Part shown: one piece after another, positions 1-7,868 of the stretch | Numbering within the stretch: position 1 is the first letter of the stretch | Layout: every line of letters starts with the position of its first letter | From: an uncultured Prevotella sp. | Lineage (GTDB): Bacteria; Bacteroidota; Bacteroidia; Bacteroidales; Bacteroidaceae | DNA length: 61,298 nt | Direction: 5' to 3' | Assembly (NCBI GenBank): GCA_900322095.1 | Contig: ONYS01000030.1 | Coordinates: forward strand, 1-61,298 | Notes under the pieces: model-generated | What the model saw: the letters and a program-made list of their open reading frames with translations, nothing else | Database searches by the model: none | What the model was told of the DNA's origin: nothing | Position numbers and translations under genes: made by a program

Positions 1-11
1 CTACATTGCTA

Positions 12-70
12 ATTTCCGAAATCTGCTACATTCATTTTTCCGAAATCTGCTACATTGCTAATTTCTGAAA
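12..70. repeat. Edge of a tandem intergenic repeat
   Basis: Three copies of a motif that reads TTTCCGAAATCTGCTACATT in its best form lie here with 24-25 base spacing; the last copy is degenerate. Each copy contains the small palindrome TTTCnGAAA. The array runs into the left edge of the window, so its full length is unknown. It sits directly upstream of the first regulator gene. Confidence 0.6.
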
Positions 71-101
71 TTTGTTGGTGCAAAGATACCGATTACAGTT
101 G

Positions 102-1040
102 ATGGTCTATCTGGTATTCTCGGCCATGATCATCTTCGGCATGCCCTTGCATTTCGGCTTTGGCTTGATAGGATATGAGGGAATTTTTCAGATTATCTCT
201 TTTGCGGTATGGCTCTGTGGGGTTGTCTTCCTGATTCTTTACCTCTCGCGGCGGCTGACTTTGATGAAGGCTTTCTTTTGGCTTTCTGTGTTGTTTCAGT
301 TGTTTGAGAGCGTGGGCATCGTTTACATCGCGGTCATGACCCGTCCGGACTGGTTGGAGGTGCATCAGAAGCTGTTGCTCGTCAATGAGGTTTTGTCGCT
401 CTGCAATCTCATCGTCGTCTGCATGGGCTTGGTGCCCCGGGCTCCAACGGTGGTTTTCTTCATGTTCTCCGTGTCGATGGGCGTGTCCTACGCCATCTGT
501 CCCGAGGTGATGCTGTCCCAGTTTGTACTGCTTTTCTTCTTTGGCATGACGGGCTTCTGGGTCTACTCCTTAGTGATGCAGCGTTTGGTCAACTCTACAA
601 GACATGAAATCAGCGACTACAAGCAGTTTCAAGACAGCGTGCTCGACATGTTCCACATGAGCAAGACCGAACTTGTGGCTCTCATCCAGCTATGCCGGGG
701 AGCAAAATGTGCCGGCGAGATGGACAAGGGCGTGATGTCGCACCTAACTGAGCAAACTCGCCACAACCTTATCGCCTTGGGAGATTATCTGCAAAATGAG
801 CATCGCGACCAGACCACTGACCTGTCGGCTATCTTCCCTCAGCTCACGCCGGCAGAGCTGGGAGTGGCAAGGCTGATATTGAAAAACATGACTTTGAAGG
901 AGATTGCCGTGGCCACCGACAAGAGTCTGAGCAACGTGGGCACGGTGAGAGGCAACATCCGTAAGAAACTCGGCCTTGCGCCAGAGGATGACCTCAGGGA
1001 ATGGCTGCTGGCGGCCATTAAGCGCAATTCGCGCTCTTGA
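102..1040 (+). CDS. Membrane-bound LuxR-type regulator, copy 1
   Basis: The protein has about six hydrophobic segments in its first ~180 residues, then a soluble linker and a C-terminal helix-turn-helix. The latter begins LTPAELGVARLILKN and continues KEIAVATDKSLSNVGTVRGN, the GerE/LuxR pattern. Such a layout suggests a membrane sensor that binds DNA directly, but no ligand can be inferred. ATG at 102 gives 312 residues, the same length as the neighbouring paralogue; a TTG at 72 would add ten. About three quarters of residues match the next gene, so this is a tandem duplication. Family assignment is good, function unknown. Confidence 0.75.
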   Translation: MVYLVFSAMIIFGMPLHFGFGLIGYEGIFQIISFAVWLCGVVFLILYLSRRLTLMKAFFWLSVLFQLFESVGIVYIAVMTRPDWLEVHQKLLLVNEVLSLCNLIVVCMGLVPRAPTVVFFMFSVSMGVSYAICPEVMLSQFVLLFFFGMTGFWVYSLVMQRLVNSTRHEISDYKQFQDSVLDMFHMSKTELVALIQLCRGAKCAGEMDKGVMSHLTEQTRHNLIALGDYLQNEHRDQTTDLSAIFPQLTPAELGVARLILKNMTLKEIAVATDKSLSNVGTVRGNIRKKLGLAPEDDLREWLLAAIKRNSRS

Positions 1041-1171
1041 TCTCTTAACCATCTTATACGGCAGAAGTGAAAACATTACACACACAAACTCATATTGCGA
1101 GAACAGCCTTAAACCTCAAAACACGTGTTCTCTCTTTACCTGCCCTGCATTGTAGTGGCCGCAAAGAGGAG

Positions 1172-2110
1172 ATGCAATTGGTGCTGTTCCTCACGGTTTC
1201 GCTCATGTCCATCTTCGGCATGCCTTTGCATTTCGTCTTCGGTCTGATAGGCTACCGGGGAATTCCGCTTCAAGCCATATCCGCATCAATCTGGCTGAGC
1301 AACCTCATCCTGCTCACTCTCTTTCTGACCCGGCGGTTGAGCCTGGAGAAATCTTTCTTTTGGAGGGCGGTGCTCTACCAGTTTTTTGAGAGCGTGCGCA
1401 TCGTATATCTGGCAGCCATGGCTCAGCAGGGATGGCTGGAGGCCCATCAGATGCTTATGCTCATCAATGAAATCCTGTCGCTCTGCAATCTCATCGTTAT
1501 CTGCATGGGCTTGGTGCCCTTGGCTCCAACGGTGGTATTCATCTTATTTTTTGTGTCGATGGGGGTGGCCTACGCCATCTGTCCCGAGGTGATGCTGTCC
1601 CAGTTTGTGATGCTCATCTTCTTTGGCATGACGGGCATCTGGCTCTACTCTTTGATGGTGCAGCGCTTGGTCAACTCAACCAGTCTCGAGATCAGCAACT
1701 ACAAGCAGTTTCAGGACAGCGTGCTCGACATGTTCCACATGAGCAAGACCGAGCTCGTAGCCCTCATCCAGCCATGCCGGGGAACAAAACGTGCGGGCGA
1801 GATGGACAAGGGCGTGTTGTCGCATCTCTCGGAGCATACCCGTCACAACCTGATAGCCTTGGGGGCTTATCTGAAAAATGAGCAGCGCGACCGGACTCTG
1901 GACTTGTCGGCCGTCTTCCCCCAACTAACTCCGGCTGAACTGGAAGTGGCAAGGTTGATATTGAAAAACATGTCGTTGAAGGAGATTGCCGTGGCCACAG
2001 GCAAGAGCCTGAGCAACGTGGGCACCGTGAGAGGCAACATCCGCAAGAAGCTTGGACTTGATCCAAAGGATGACCTGCGGGAGTGGCTGCTTGAGAAAGT
2101 TAATTCATAA
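1172..2110 (+). CDS. Membrane-bound LuxR-type regulator, copy 2
   Basis: A paralogue of the preceding gene with the same layout: about six membrane segments, a linker, and a C-terminal LuxR helix-turn-helix ending in RKKLGLDPKDDLREWLL. An upstream start at 1067 is possible. ATG at 1172 is preferred because it follows AGAGGA, matches the length of copy 1 (312 residues), and places the first residues where copy 1 begins its first membrane segment. The linker and DNA-binding domain are more alike than the membrane part, which fits shared target DNA with diverging sensing. The gap from copy 1 is about 130 bases with no clear terminator. Confidence 0.75.
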   Translation: MQLVLFLTVSLMSIFGMPLHFVFGLIGYRGIPLQAISASIWLSNLILLTLFLTRRLSLEKSFFWRAVLYQFFESVRIVYLAAMAQQGWLEAHQMLMLINEILSLCNLIVICMGLVPLAPTVVFILFFVSMGVAYAICPEVMLSQFVMLIFFGMTGIWLYSLMVQRLVNSTSLEISNYKQFQDSVLDMFHMSKTELVALIQPCRGTKRAGEMDKGVLSHLSEHTRHNLIALGAYLKNEQRDRTLDLSAVFPQLTPAELEVARLILKNMSLKEIAVATGKSLSNVGTVRGNIRKKLGLDPKDDLREWLLEKVNS

Positions 2111-2205
2111 TTCATAATTGGCTGCGCGGCGATGCAAGGTGCTATTCTATGGCCGCGCGGTGGTGTAAGGCAGTTGATAAGCCCGCACTTCTAATAGATG
2201 AAACG

Positions 2206-2237
2206 AAAAAGGCCGCCACAATTGTGACAGCCTTTTT
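2206..2237. terminator. Bidirectional terminator
   Basis: An A-run, a stem (AAAAAGGC paired with GCCTTTTT, with a further dyad across the loop) and a T-run lie between the convergent LuxR gene and the peroxiredoxin gene, so it can work on either strand. Confidence 0.7.
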
Positions 2238-2261
2238 CATGCCTGTGAGGGGTGCGGACGA

Positions 2262-2717
2262 CTATTCGGCGCCGAGAATCTGATTGGCATGGTCTTTCAC
2301 TTTGATTTGCTTCGGACCGAAAATCTGCTCTACGACTCCTTCTTCGTTGATGATGAACGTTGTGCGGAACGTGCCCATATACTTGCGGCCGTACATCGAC
2401 TTCTCGCCCCATACGCCGAAAGCCTCGTTGAGCTTCATGTCGGTGTCGGCAATCAGGGGGAAGGGCAGATTGTTCTTGGCCTTAAACTTGAGATGACTCT
2501 TGGCATCCTGTACGCTCACGCCCACAACGGCGTAGCCTTTGGCGAGAAAACGCTCGTAGTTGTCGCGCAGGTTGCAGGCCTCTTGGGTGCAACCGGCTGT
2601 GGAGTCCTTGGGATAGAAATAGAGAACGAGCTTCTTGCCCTTGAAGTCGCTCAAGTGGATCTCATTGCCGTTCTCGTCAAGCCCGAGAAATTCGGGCGCT
2701 TTGTTTCCGATTTCCAT
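2262..2717 (-). CDS. bcp: Thioredoxin-dependent peroxiredoxin (BCP family)
   Basis: A 151-residue cytoplasmic thiol peroxidase that reduces hydrogen and organic peroxides, recycled by thioredoxin. The sequence shows the AhpC/TSA fold with YFYPKDSTAGCTQEACNLRD. C43 is the peroxidatic cysteine and C48 the resolving cysteine of the atypical two-cysteine BCP type. Length and start (MEIGNKAPEF) are standard for the family. It is transcribed alone towards the terminator at 2206. Thioredoxin reductase is encoded 24 kb away in this window. Confidence 0.95.
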   Translation of the reverse strand: MEIGNKAPEFLGLDENGNEIHLSDFKGKKLVLYFYPKDSTAGCTQEACNLRDNYERFLAKGYAVVGVSVQDAKSHLKFKAKNNLPFPLIADTDMKLNEAFGVWGEKSMYGRKYMGTFRTTFIINEEGVVEQIFGPKQIKVKDHANQILGAE

Positions 2718-2803
2718 TGTTGATGTTGCTTTATAGTGATGTTTGTATTATCGTTCTTTGCTGTTGCAGCTCATTGGCTTATGCCTTGCTGCGGCTTCTC
2801 TGC

Positions 2804-3778
2804 TTATGCGTTTGTCAGCAACCAGCCCAGGTAACCAAAGAAGACCAAGGTCAGCACAGCGCCCTCCCAGCGGCTGAGCGTGTACTTCGTATAGCTGAAG
2901 AGCCAGAGCAGGATCATCGAGATGACGAGCATTGACAGGTCGACAGACGTGATGCCCGTGATCTGCATGGGCTGGATGAGCCCCGTGATGCCGAGAATCA
3001 TCAGAATATTGAACACGTTGGACCCCAGCACGTTGCCGATGGCGATGCCGCTTTGTCCCTTGCGCGCAGAGACAATGCTCGTGGCCAGTTCGGGCAACGA
3101 TGTACCTCCGGCCACGATGGTCAGACCGATCACGGCATCGCTGACGCCGAGCGATGAGGCAAGGGCTGAGGCACTGTCGACAAAGATATTGCTGCCAAAG
3201 ATAAGACAGACGAGTCCGAGAAGCATATAGATCCATGCACGCAGACGTGAGATCTCTTTCTTGTTCTCCTCCTGTTGCTCATCGCTTCCGCTGTTGCGGG
3301 CGCCGCGGATGGTGATGACCATAAAGATGACAAACAGTGCGAAGAGAATGGCGGCATCAAGGCGCGAGATGGTGGCATCGAGGCACATGATGAGCAGCAA
3401 TACCGAGGCCACGAGGGCGAAGGGAATGTCGCGCTTCACGGTGGAGGGGAGGATGGTCATCGGCGCCACCATGGCCGCGCAGCCCACGATGAGCAGGGCG
3501 TTGAAGATGTTGCTTCCCACAATGTTGCCCACGGCAAGGTCGGGCGTACCCTTCAAGGCCGAGACAAAGCTGACGCAGAACTCGGGCATACTTGTTCCGA
3601 TGGCGATAATTGTGAGTCCGATGACAATTTGGGGAATGTGCATTCGGCGTGCCAGTGCGGCTCCACCTTCGGTGAGCTTGTCGGCACCATAGAGTACAAT
3701 GACTATGCCCACGACAATCACCAGCAACTGCAAGGGCAGTGATGAGGGGGCAAAGGAGAATAAGAGTAAATTTATCAT
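2804..3778 (-). CDS. Ca2+/Na+ antiporter, CaCA family (YrbG type)
   Basis: A 324-residue inner-membrane cation exchanger. The two inverted alpha-repeats are visible: GLTIIAIGTSMPEF followed by GNIVGSNIFN near the N-terminus, and GLTIVAGGTSLPEL followed by GNVLGSNVFN in the second half. The acidic residues in the two GTS-PE motifs are the expected cation ligands. About ten membrane segments are present, with a charged cytoplasmic loop (GSDEQQEENKKE) between the halves. A TATTTTTGC promoter box lies on the minus strand near 3872. The preferred ion is not certain from sequence. Confidence 0.9.
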   Translation of the reverse strand: MINLLLFSFAPSSLPLQLLVIVVGIVIVLYGADKLTEGGAALARRMHIPQIVIGLTIIAIGTSMPEFCVSFVSALKGTPDLAVGNIVGSNIFNALLIVGCAAMVAPMTILPSTVKRDIPFALVASVLLLIMCLDATISRLDAAILFALFVIFMVITIRGARNSGSDEQQEENKKEISRLRAWIYMLLGLVCLIFGSNIFVDSASALASSLGVSDAVIGLTIVAGGTSLPELATSIVSARKGQSGIAIGNVLGSNVFNILMILGITGLIQPMQITGITSVDLSMLVISMILLWLFSYTKYTLSRWEGAVLTLVFFGYLGWLLTNA

Positions 3779-3876
3779 AGTCGTTTTATCAATTTAGTAA
3801 GTGTGGCTTAGCGCCTCTGAGGGTGTTCGCTTTATCGCTACGGGCGCCCTGGCTCAAGTTTGAGCAGTGCAAAAAT

Positions 3877-3912
3877 ACAAAAAAGCCTCGTATATTCACA
3901 TATACGAGGCTT
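3877..3912 (-). terminator. Terminator of the small heat-shock gene
   Basis: A 13-bp perfect stem (AAGCCTCGTATAT with its complement) with a 4-base loop is followed on the minus strand by a T-run. It lies just downstream of the hsp20 stop codon. Confidence 0.85.
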
Positions 3913-4002
3913 AAAAAACTAACAATCACACAACTTATTTATATATATGCTCATGTCAAAATCCTGAAGAGGGTGAACTTTTGACATTCTGCTTGTTTTG
4001 CC

Positions 4003-4413
4003 TTACTCGATACCAATCTGGCGGGCAACCTTCTGTTCCTCAGCCTGAATCTTGGGCAGGCTGACGGTGAGCACACCGTCGCTTACGCGAGCGCTGATCT
4101 TGTTCTTGTCTACCTCATCGGGCAGAATGAGCGTCTGTTCGTAGGTCGTGTAGGAGAATTCGCGGCGCAGATAGTGAGACTTCTCTTCCTCTTGCTTGCG
4201 GTGATTCTCCATCTTGATGGTGAGGTTGCCGTCCTGATTGATGTTGATATCGAAATCCTCCTTTCTCATGCCCGGAGCGGCGAGCTCCACGCGGTAGCCG
4301 GAAGGTGTTTCCAAAACGTTGATGGCGGGAGCTGTGGCTCTTGCCGGTGCCATATTGTTATTATCGAAGAAGTCGTTGAAGACTTCGGGAAACCAAAAAT
4401 TTCTACTGTACAT
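4003..4413 (-). CDS. Small heat-shock protein, Hsp20/alpha-crystallin family
   Basis: A 136-residue holdase chaperone that binds unfolding proteins without ATP. The N-terminus is short and aromatic (MYSRNFWFPEVFNDFFD). The alpha-crystallin domain follows, with the pattern YRVELAAPGMRKEDFDI and the closing GVLTVSLPK. The reading frame extends upstream to 4563, but ATG at 4413 is chosen because it follows AAAAAGGAATAATATT and starts the conserved N-terminus. A strong terminator follows. The long structured region upstream may hold its control elements. Confidence 0.93.
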   Translation of the reverse strand: MYSRNFWFPEVFNDFFDNNNMAPARATAPAINVLETPSGYRVELAAPGMRKEDFDININQDGNLTIKMENHRKQEEEKSHYLRREFSYTTYEQTLILPDEVDKNKISARVSDGVLTVSLPKIQAEEQKVARQIGIE

Positions 4414-4860
4414 AATATTATTCCTTTTTAATTTGTTATTCGAATTCTTACACCCTATCTTTTGCAAGAAGCATACCAAGCAGGAATGCATGTCAGAATG
4501 TCGTAATTCGAATGACAAGTTGTCGGAAGCGAGGCTATCGCAGTCAGAAAAAAACAGGGCCACTTCACAGTGACTCCTGTTCGAACTTAAGTTAACTCAT
4601 GTCTCTTCATGAGTCCGAATGTATAACCAAATTAGTGTAATTTCTATTCTTTCCTCGTCCTGACTCTATCGAACAGGGACTGTCATAATGGACAGTAGCG
4701 TTCGGCGCTGCATCGATTATAGCGTGTAAGTAGGAGGTCCGGTGTCTCTCCGAATTTCCTTTACGACGCAAGGTTGTCCTCACTATCATGAAACTTGAAA
4801 TCGCATACTGTCAAAATGATCATGTAATGTATTGTTTGCAGCTTAAGAACTGAATTGAAT
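4414..4860. other. Gene-free upstream region
   Basis: No credible protein gene on either strand. Small inverted repeats occur, for example CTCATG and CATGAG about 4597-4614 and CCACTTCACAGTG near 4560. Nothing matches RNase P, SRP or tRNA signatures that I can recognise. Confidence 0.4.
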
Positions 4861-5043
4861 CGGACTCTTTACTTGGTTGCCCTTTGCTGGAGGGCAACCC
4901 CAAGTTTGCGTAGCCATCTCTTGGTAGAAACATAGGACAAGTCGTTGTCCTGGGATTAAGAGTGTGGCGTGGAGTCTAAACCCATTACTCAACTGCGGCT
5001 CTGGTGAAACCTGTAACGTGTAACAAGTAAAGTCCACGCCACT
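4861..5043. ncRNA. Candidate structured RNA or miniature inverted-repeat element
   Basis: The segment is unusually rich in strong pairing. A hairpin at 4871-4905 pairs ACTTGGTTGCCC with GGGCAACCCCAAGT. A small one lies at 4935-4950 (GGACAAGTCGTTGTCC). A 10-bp perfect stem closes 4963-5043 (GTGGCGTGGA with TCCACGCCAC). The outer ends also pair: GGACTCTTTACTTG near 4862 with CAAGTAAAGTCC ending near 5036. So either a ~180-nt folded RNA or a short element with terminal inverted repeats fits. The coding strand cannot be decided. A 6S-type RNA has this size and long-range closing stem, but I cannot confirm a match. Confidence 0.4.
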
Positions 5044-5283
5044 GATATCTATTCTTGCTACATGTTGTAGTTGCCACAATACCAATCGCGTGGACGCCCT
5101 TGCAAGATTATCAACGTTACTTTTTAGTTACCAGATTGCAGTTGAAGATAATTTGCCGAACGTCCTTCTCCTTGCGGAGAACAACAAGTCTCTGCTGTCG
5201 CAGATAACCTGTTTCAATTGCAAAACTAACGTTTTTTCTTTTACCAACAAAATTTTCATGGCGTTTTTTTGCGGGAATTTATT

Positions 5284-5294
5284 ATCTTTGCATC
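5284..5294 (+). promoter_or_regulatory. Promoter -7 box of the thioesterase-menB unit
   Basis: TATCTTTGC, the Bacteroidetes -7 consensus, with T-rich sequence upstream, stands about 27 bases before the thioesterase ATG. Confidence 0.6.
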
Positions 5295-5321
5295 TTAGAG
5301 ATAAAATAAAAGAAGAATACT

Positions 5322-5765
5322 ATGGACATAGAGAAACTGAAAGCCTTCAGATTGAAAAATGACGGTCTGTCCCAAACTTTGGGAATCGAGTTTTTCTCCA
5401 CCCCTGAGCCTGATACGGTGGGTGCACGATTGAAAGTGAACAAGACCAATAGCCAGCCCTTCGGATTCCTGTCGGGCGGTGCATCGCTGGCAATGGCAGA
5501 GAATCTGGCCGGAGTGGGAAGTCTGGCGCTCTGTCCCGACAAAATATGCGTAGGCATCAACGTCAGTGGCAATCACGTGCGCAGTGTGCTTGAAGGCGAC
5601 ACCGTCACCGCTATCGCACATATTATATATAAAGGTAGAACGCTGCACACCTGGCGGGTGGATGTAACGAACAGCGAAGGTAAGCTGATATCAACGGTCA
5701 CCGTGACCAACTATATCATGCACGGCGGAAAGACCGTCAAAGTGGAGGAAGCACAAGAAGACTAA
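5322..5765 (+). CDS. Hotdog-fold thioesterase, probable DHNA-CoA hydrolase
   Basis: A 147-residue single-domain PaaI/MenI-type acyl-CoA thioesterase. The active-site segment is NSQPFGFLSGGASLAMAEN, where the glutamate and the preceding GG-containing helix are typical of the DHNA-CoA thioesterase subgroup. It sits 24 bases before menB, whose product is DHNA-CoA. So the likely job is hydrolysis of 1,4-dihydroxy-2-naphthoyl-CoA in menaquinone synthesis. The family is clear; the substrate rests on context. The start follows an AAAGAAGAATACT leader. Confidence 0.82.
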   Translation: MDIEKLKAFRLKNDGLSQTLGIEFFSTPEPDTVGARLKVNKTNSQPFGFLSGGASLAMAENLAGVGSLALCPDKICVGINVSGNHVRSVLEGDTVTAIAHIIYKGRTLHTWRVDVTNSEGKLISTVTVTNYIMHGGKTVKVEEAQED

Positions 5766-5789
5766 CACCTATAAACAAAATACAACGAT

Positions 5790-6614
5790 ATGCCAAGAGA
5801 ATGGAAAAAGATAGAAGGGTTTGACTTTAAAGAGATACTCTTCGAAGAATACAATCACATAGCAAAAATCACGATCAACCGGCCACGCTACCGCAATGCC
5901 TTCACGCCGCTGACGGTGTGGGAGATGAGCCAGGCCTTCACCTACTGCCGCAACACGCTCGACATTCGTGTGGTCATCCTCACCGGTGCTGGCGACAAGG
6001 CCTTCTGCTCGGGTGGCGACATGCACGTGAAAGGCCGCGGAGGCTACGTGGGACAGGACGGAGTGCCACGTCTGAACGTGCTCGACGTGCAAATGCAAAT
6101 CCGCCGGTTGCCGAAGCCCGTCATCGCTATGGTCAACGGCTACGCTATTGGCGGAGGACACGTGTTGCACGTGGTCTGCGATCTGACCATCGCTTCAGAG
6201 AATGCCATCTTCGGACAAACAGGCCCCAAGGTGGGATCGTTCGACGCAGGATTGGGCGCCAGCTATCTGGCACGCATCGTGGGGCAGAAGAAGGCTCGCG
6301 AGATTTGGTATCTCTGTCGCCAATACTCAGCCAAGGAAGCTGAGCAGATGGGGCTGGTCAACAAAGTGGTGCCACTGGATAAGCTCGAAGATGAGACCGT
6401 GGCCTGGTGCGAGACCATCATGGAACGCTCGCCGCTGGCTATCCGCATGATGAAGGCTGGCTTCAACGCCGAGCTCGACGGTCAGGCCGGCATTCAGGAA
6501 CTCGCCGGTGATGCCACCATGCTCTACTATACGCTCGACGAGGCTCAGGAGGGCGGCCGCGCCTTCTTGGAGAAGCGCAAGCCCGACTTCGACAAGTATC
6601 CGCAGTTCCCTTAA
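5790..6614 (+). CDS. menB: 1,4-dihydroxy-2-naphthoyl-CoA synthase
   Basis: A 274-residue crotonase-fold enzyme that cyclises o-succinylbenzoyl-CoA to DHNA-CoA in menaquinone synthesis. Diagnostic segments are [33 protein letters not shown] and [14 protein letters not shown], the last being specific to MenB rather than other crotonases. The C-terminus [12 protein letters not shown] is also typical. It follows the thioesterase gene in the same direction and ends only 7 bases before the convergent transposase gene. Confidence 0.96.
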   Translation: MPREWKKIEGFDFKEILFEEYNHIAKITINRPRYRNAFTPLTVWEMSQAFTYCRNTLDIRVVILTGAGDKAFCSGGDMHVKGRGGYVGQDGVPRLNVLDVQMQIRRLPKPVIAMVNGYAIGGGHVLHVVCDLTIASENAIFGQTGPKVGSFDAGLGASYLARIVGQKKAREIWYLCRQYSAKEAEQMGLVNKVVPLDKLEDETVAWCETIMERSPLAIRMMKAGFNAELDGQAGIQELAGDATMLYYTLDEAQEGGRAFLEKRKPDFDKYPQFP

Positions 6615-6621
6615 GCGAGCG

Positions 6622-7629
6622 CTAATAGGTGGACAGATCGTGGGCCATGTCGTTCAGTTGGAGGCATTGGCTTCGCTGGATGACAAGATGCTCATTGTGG
6701 TGCTGCCAAGGCGCCAGAATGAGCATCTGCCCTCTTGAGCAGGCTTCGAAAGCCTTGCCGTGTGGTTTGCTGAGAGCCGTCAGCCCGTTCTCCTGCAACA
6801 GGATGAGCGGATAACCGGCTTCGTAGGCTGCACGCATGATGATTTTCTCACCTTTGGAAAAAGAAGGCGATACAAGCACGGCACCTTGTGATGCTTCTTT
6901 GAGCGCATATTGGCATTGGGTTTCGATTTCAGGATCGGTTAGCCTGCGGGAGCATTTTATTTGAAGTCTGGATGGATGTTGCAACAAGAATAGGTTGCCG
7001 ATAGCATCAAAAGTGTGCCCTCCGGCTTGGATGCTGTGCCTTACTTGAAAGTATTCGGGGTGCTGGCGTTTGACAAGCAGCCGGCGAGGATTGTCTTCCA
7101 GATAGTGCATCCACGCTTGGAGCTCGCCCTTGCGCCATAGTATCTTGTCGTTGTAATTGGGCTGGAAGAGGAGACCGTGATTCCTTGTGGGCTGCTGTGA
7201 TACAGCAGCATACGCGACTTTGGGGAAAAACTCCCGGTAGGCTTTGTTGCAGCCTTGTTTGAAACCGAGAAGCACTTTGCCTAAAGGAACAGGGAGCTTT
7301 TGCCTTACGAACAGGATGCCGTGGAAATGGTCGGGCATCATCTGAAGGGAAACAATGCTGACCTCGGGATGATATTTGGGAATGTCGTTCCAGTTTTGGG
7401 CTACAGCCTCCCCCAATGGCGAAAGCAGAATATGGGGATAGCATTCTGTGGCCTTGGGGGCCTCGCTGTCGCCGACAATCTGCCCGAAAAGCCGCCGGCG
7501 TCCCTCTGTGACCATGGTTATCATGTAGATGCGACGCTGTGTATAGTCGTAATCACCACAGCGGCGGGTCATGGAAGGCACCTTGTCACCAGCGAAAGGC
7601 CTTCGGGGCGAAAATGTGTTGTGATCCAT
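6622..7629 (-). CDS. REP-associated tyrosine transposase (RAYT-like) with extra C-terminal domain
   Basis: A 335-residue protein whose first ~190 residues are a Y1/HUH nuclease of the IS200-like superfamily. It shows YMITMVTEGRRRLFG, the metal-binding pair H101-F-H103 in MMPDHFHGILFV, and Y176 in HYLEDNPRR, which aligns with the nucleophile region of RAYTs. These enzymes nick hairpins and are usually single-copy and domesticated. After residue ~210 comes a second domain with GAVLVSPSFSKGEKI, AAYEAGYPLILLQENG and QMLILAPW. It looks Rossmann-like, perhaps of the SLOG/DprA type; that part is inference. No inverted repeats or target duplication are visible. It lies on the opposite strand between menB and menE. 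Confidence 0.78.
   Translation of the reverse strand: MDHNTFSPRRPFAGDKVPSMTRRCGDYDYTQRRIYMITMVTEGRRRLFGQIVGDSEAPKATECYPHILLSPLGEAVAQNWNDIPKYHPEVSIVSLQMMPDHFHGILFVRQKLPVPLGKVLLGFKQGCNKAYREFFPKVAYAAVSQQPTRNHGLLFQPNYNDKILWRKGELQAWMHYLEDNPRRLLVKRQHPEYFQVRHSIQAGGHTFDAIGNLFLLQHPSRLQIKCSRRLTDPEIETQCQYALKEASQGAVLVSPSFSKGEKIIMRAAYEAGYPLILLQENGLTALSKPHGKAFEACSRGQMLILAPWQHHNEHLVIQRSQCLQLNDMAHDLSTY
7191..7209. other. Hairpin inside the RAYT gene
   Basis: GCTGCTGTGATACAGCAGC is a 7-bp perfect stem with a 5-base loop. It matches 17 of 19 bases of the hairpin at 7739-7757 read on the other strand. RAYTs recognise hairpins, so the pair may be a binding site. Confidence 0.5.
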
Positions 7630-7689
7630 AGTTCCTTATTTGCTTTGGTTCTTGTATGCTTAGCGCTAAATCATCGGTTTTTAGTGGGG

Positions 7690-7733
7690 GCGAAAGTCCT
7701 TTGTGCGCGAAAGTCCTTTGTGCGCGAAAGTTT
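7690..7733. repeat. 17-bp direct repeats upstream of the RAYT gene
   Basis: Two perfect copies of GCGAAAGTCCTTTGTGC at 7690-7706 and 7707-7723 are followed by a partial third (GCGAAAGT). Confidence 0.85.
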
Positions 7734-7738
7734 AGTAA

Positions 7739-7757
7739 GTTGCTGTATCACAGCAAC
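7739..7757. other. Hairpin upstream of the RAYT gene
   Basis: GTTGCTGTATCACAGCAAC forms a 7-bp stem with a 5-base loop about 110 bases upstream of the RAYT start. It is nearly the same hairpin as the one inside that gene, in the opposite orientation. Confidence 0.55.
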
Positions 7758-7868
7758 CTTTCCTCCCTACACGTCTCCACTCATTCGCAAAGATAAGAAA
7801 AAACTTATTACCTTTCCTTTGACTTAGGCGTTTTTTTTATATTTTTGTATCTGATTGCATTAAAAAAT

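Noticed and set aside
4600..5090. RNase P RNA or tmRNA
   Set aside because: The conserved GAGGAAAGTCC and ACAGAA elements of RNase P and the tmRNA acceptor/T-arm are absent; the true tmRNA is at the right edge.
6622..7629. Active IS200/IS605 insertion sequence
   Set aside because: No TnpB, no subterminal hairpins at both ends, and no flanking TTAC-type insertion site; the protein fits a domesticated RAYT better.
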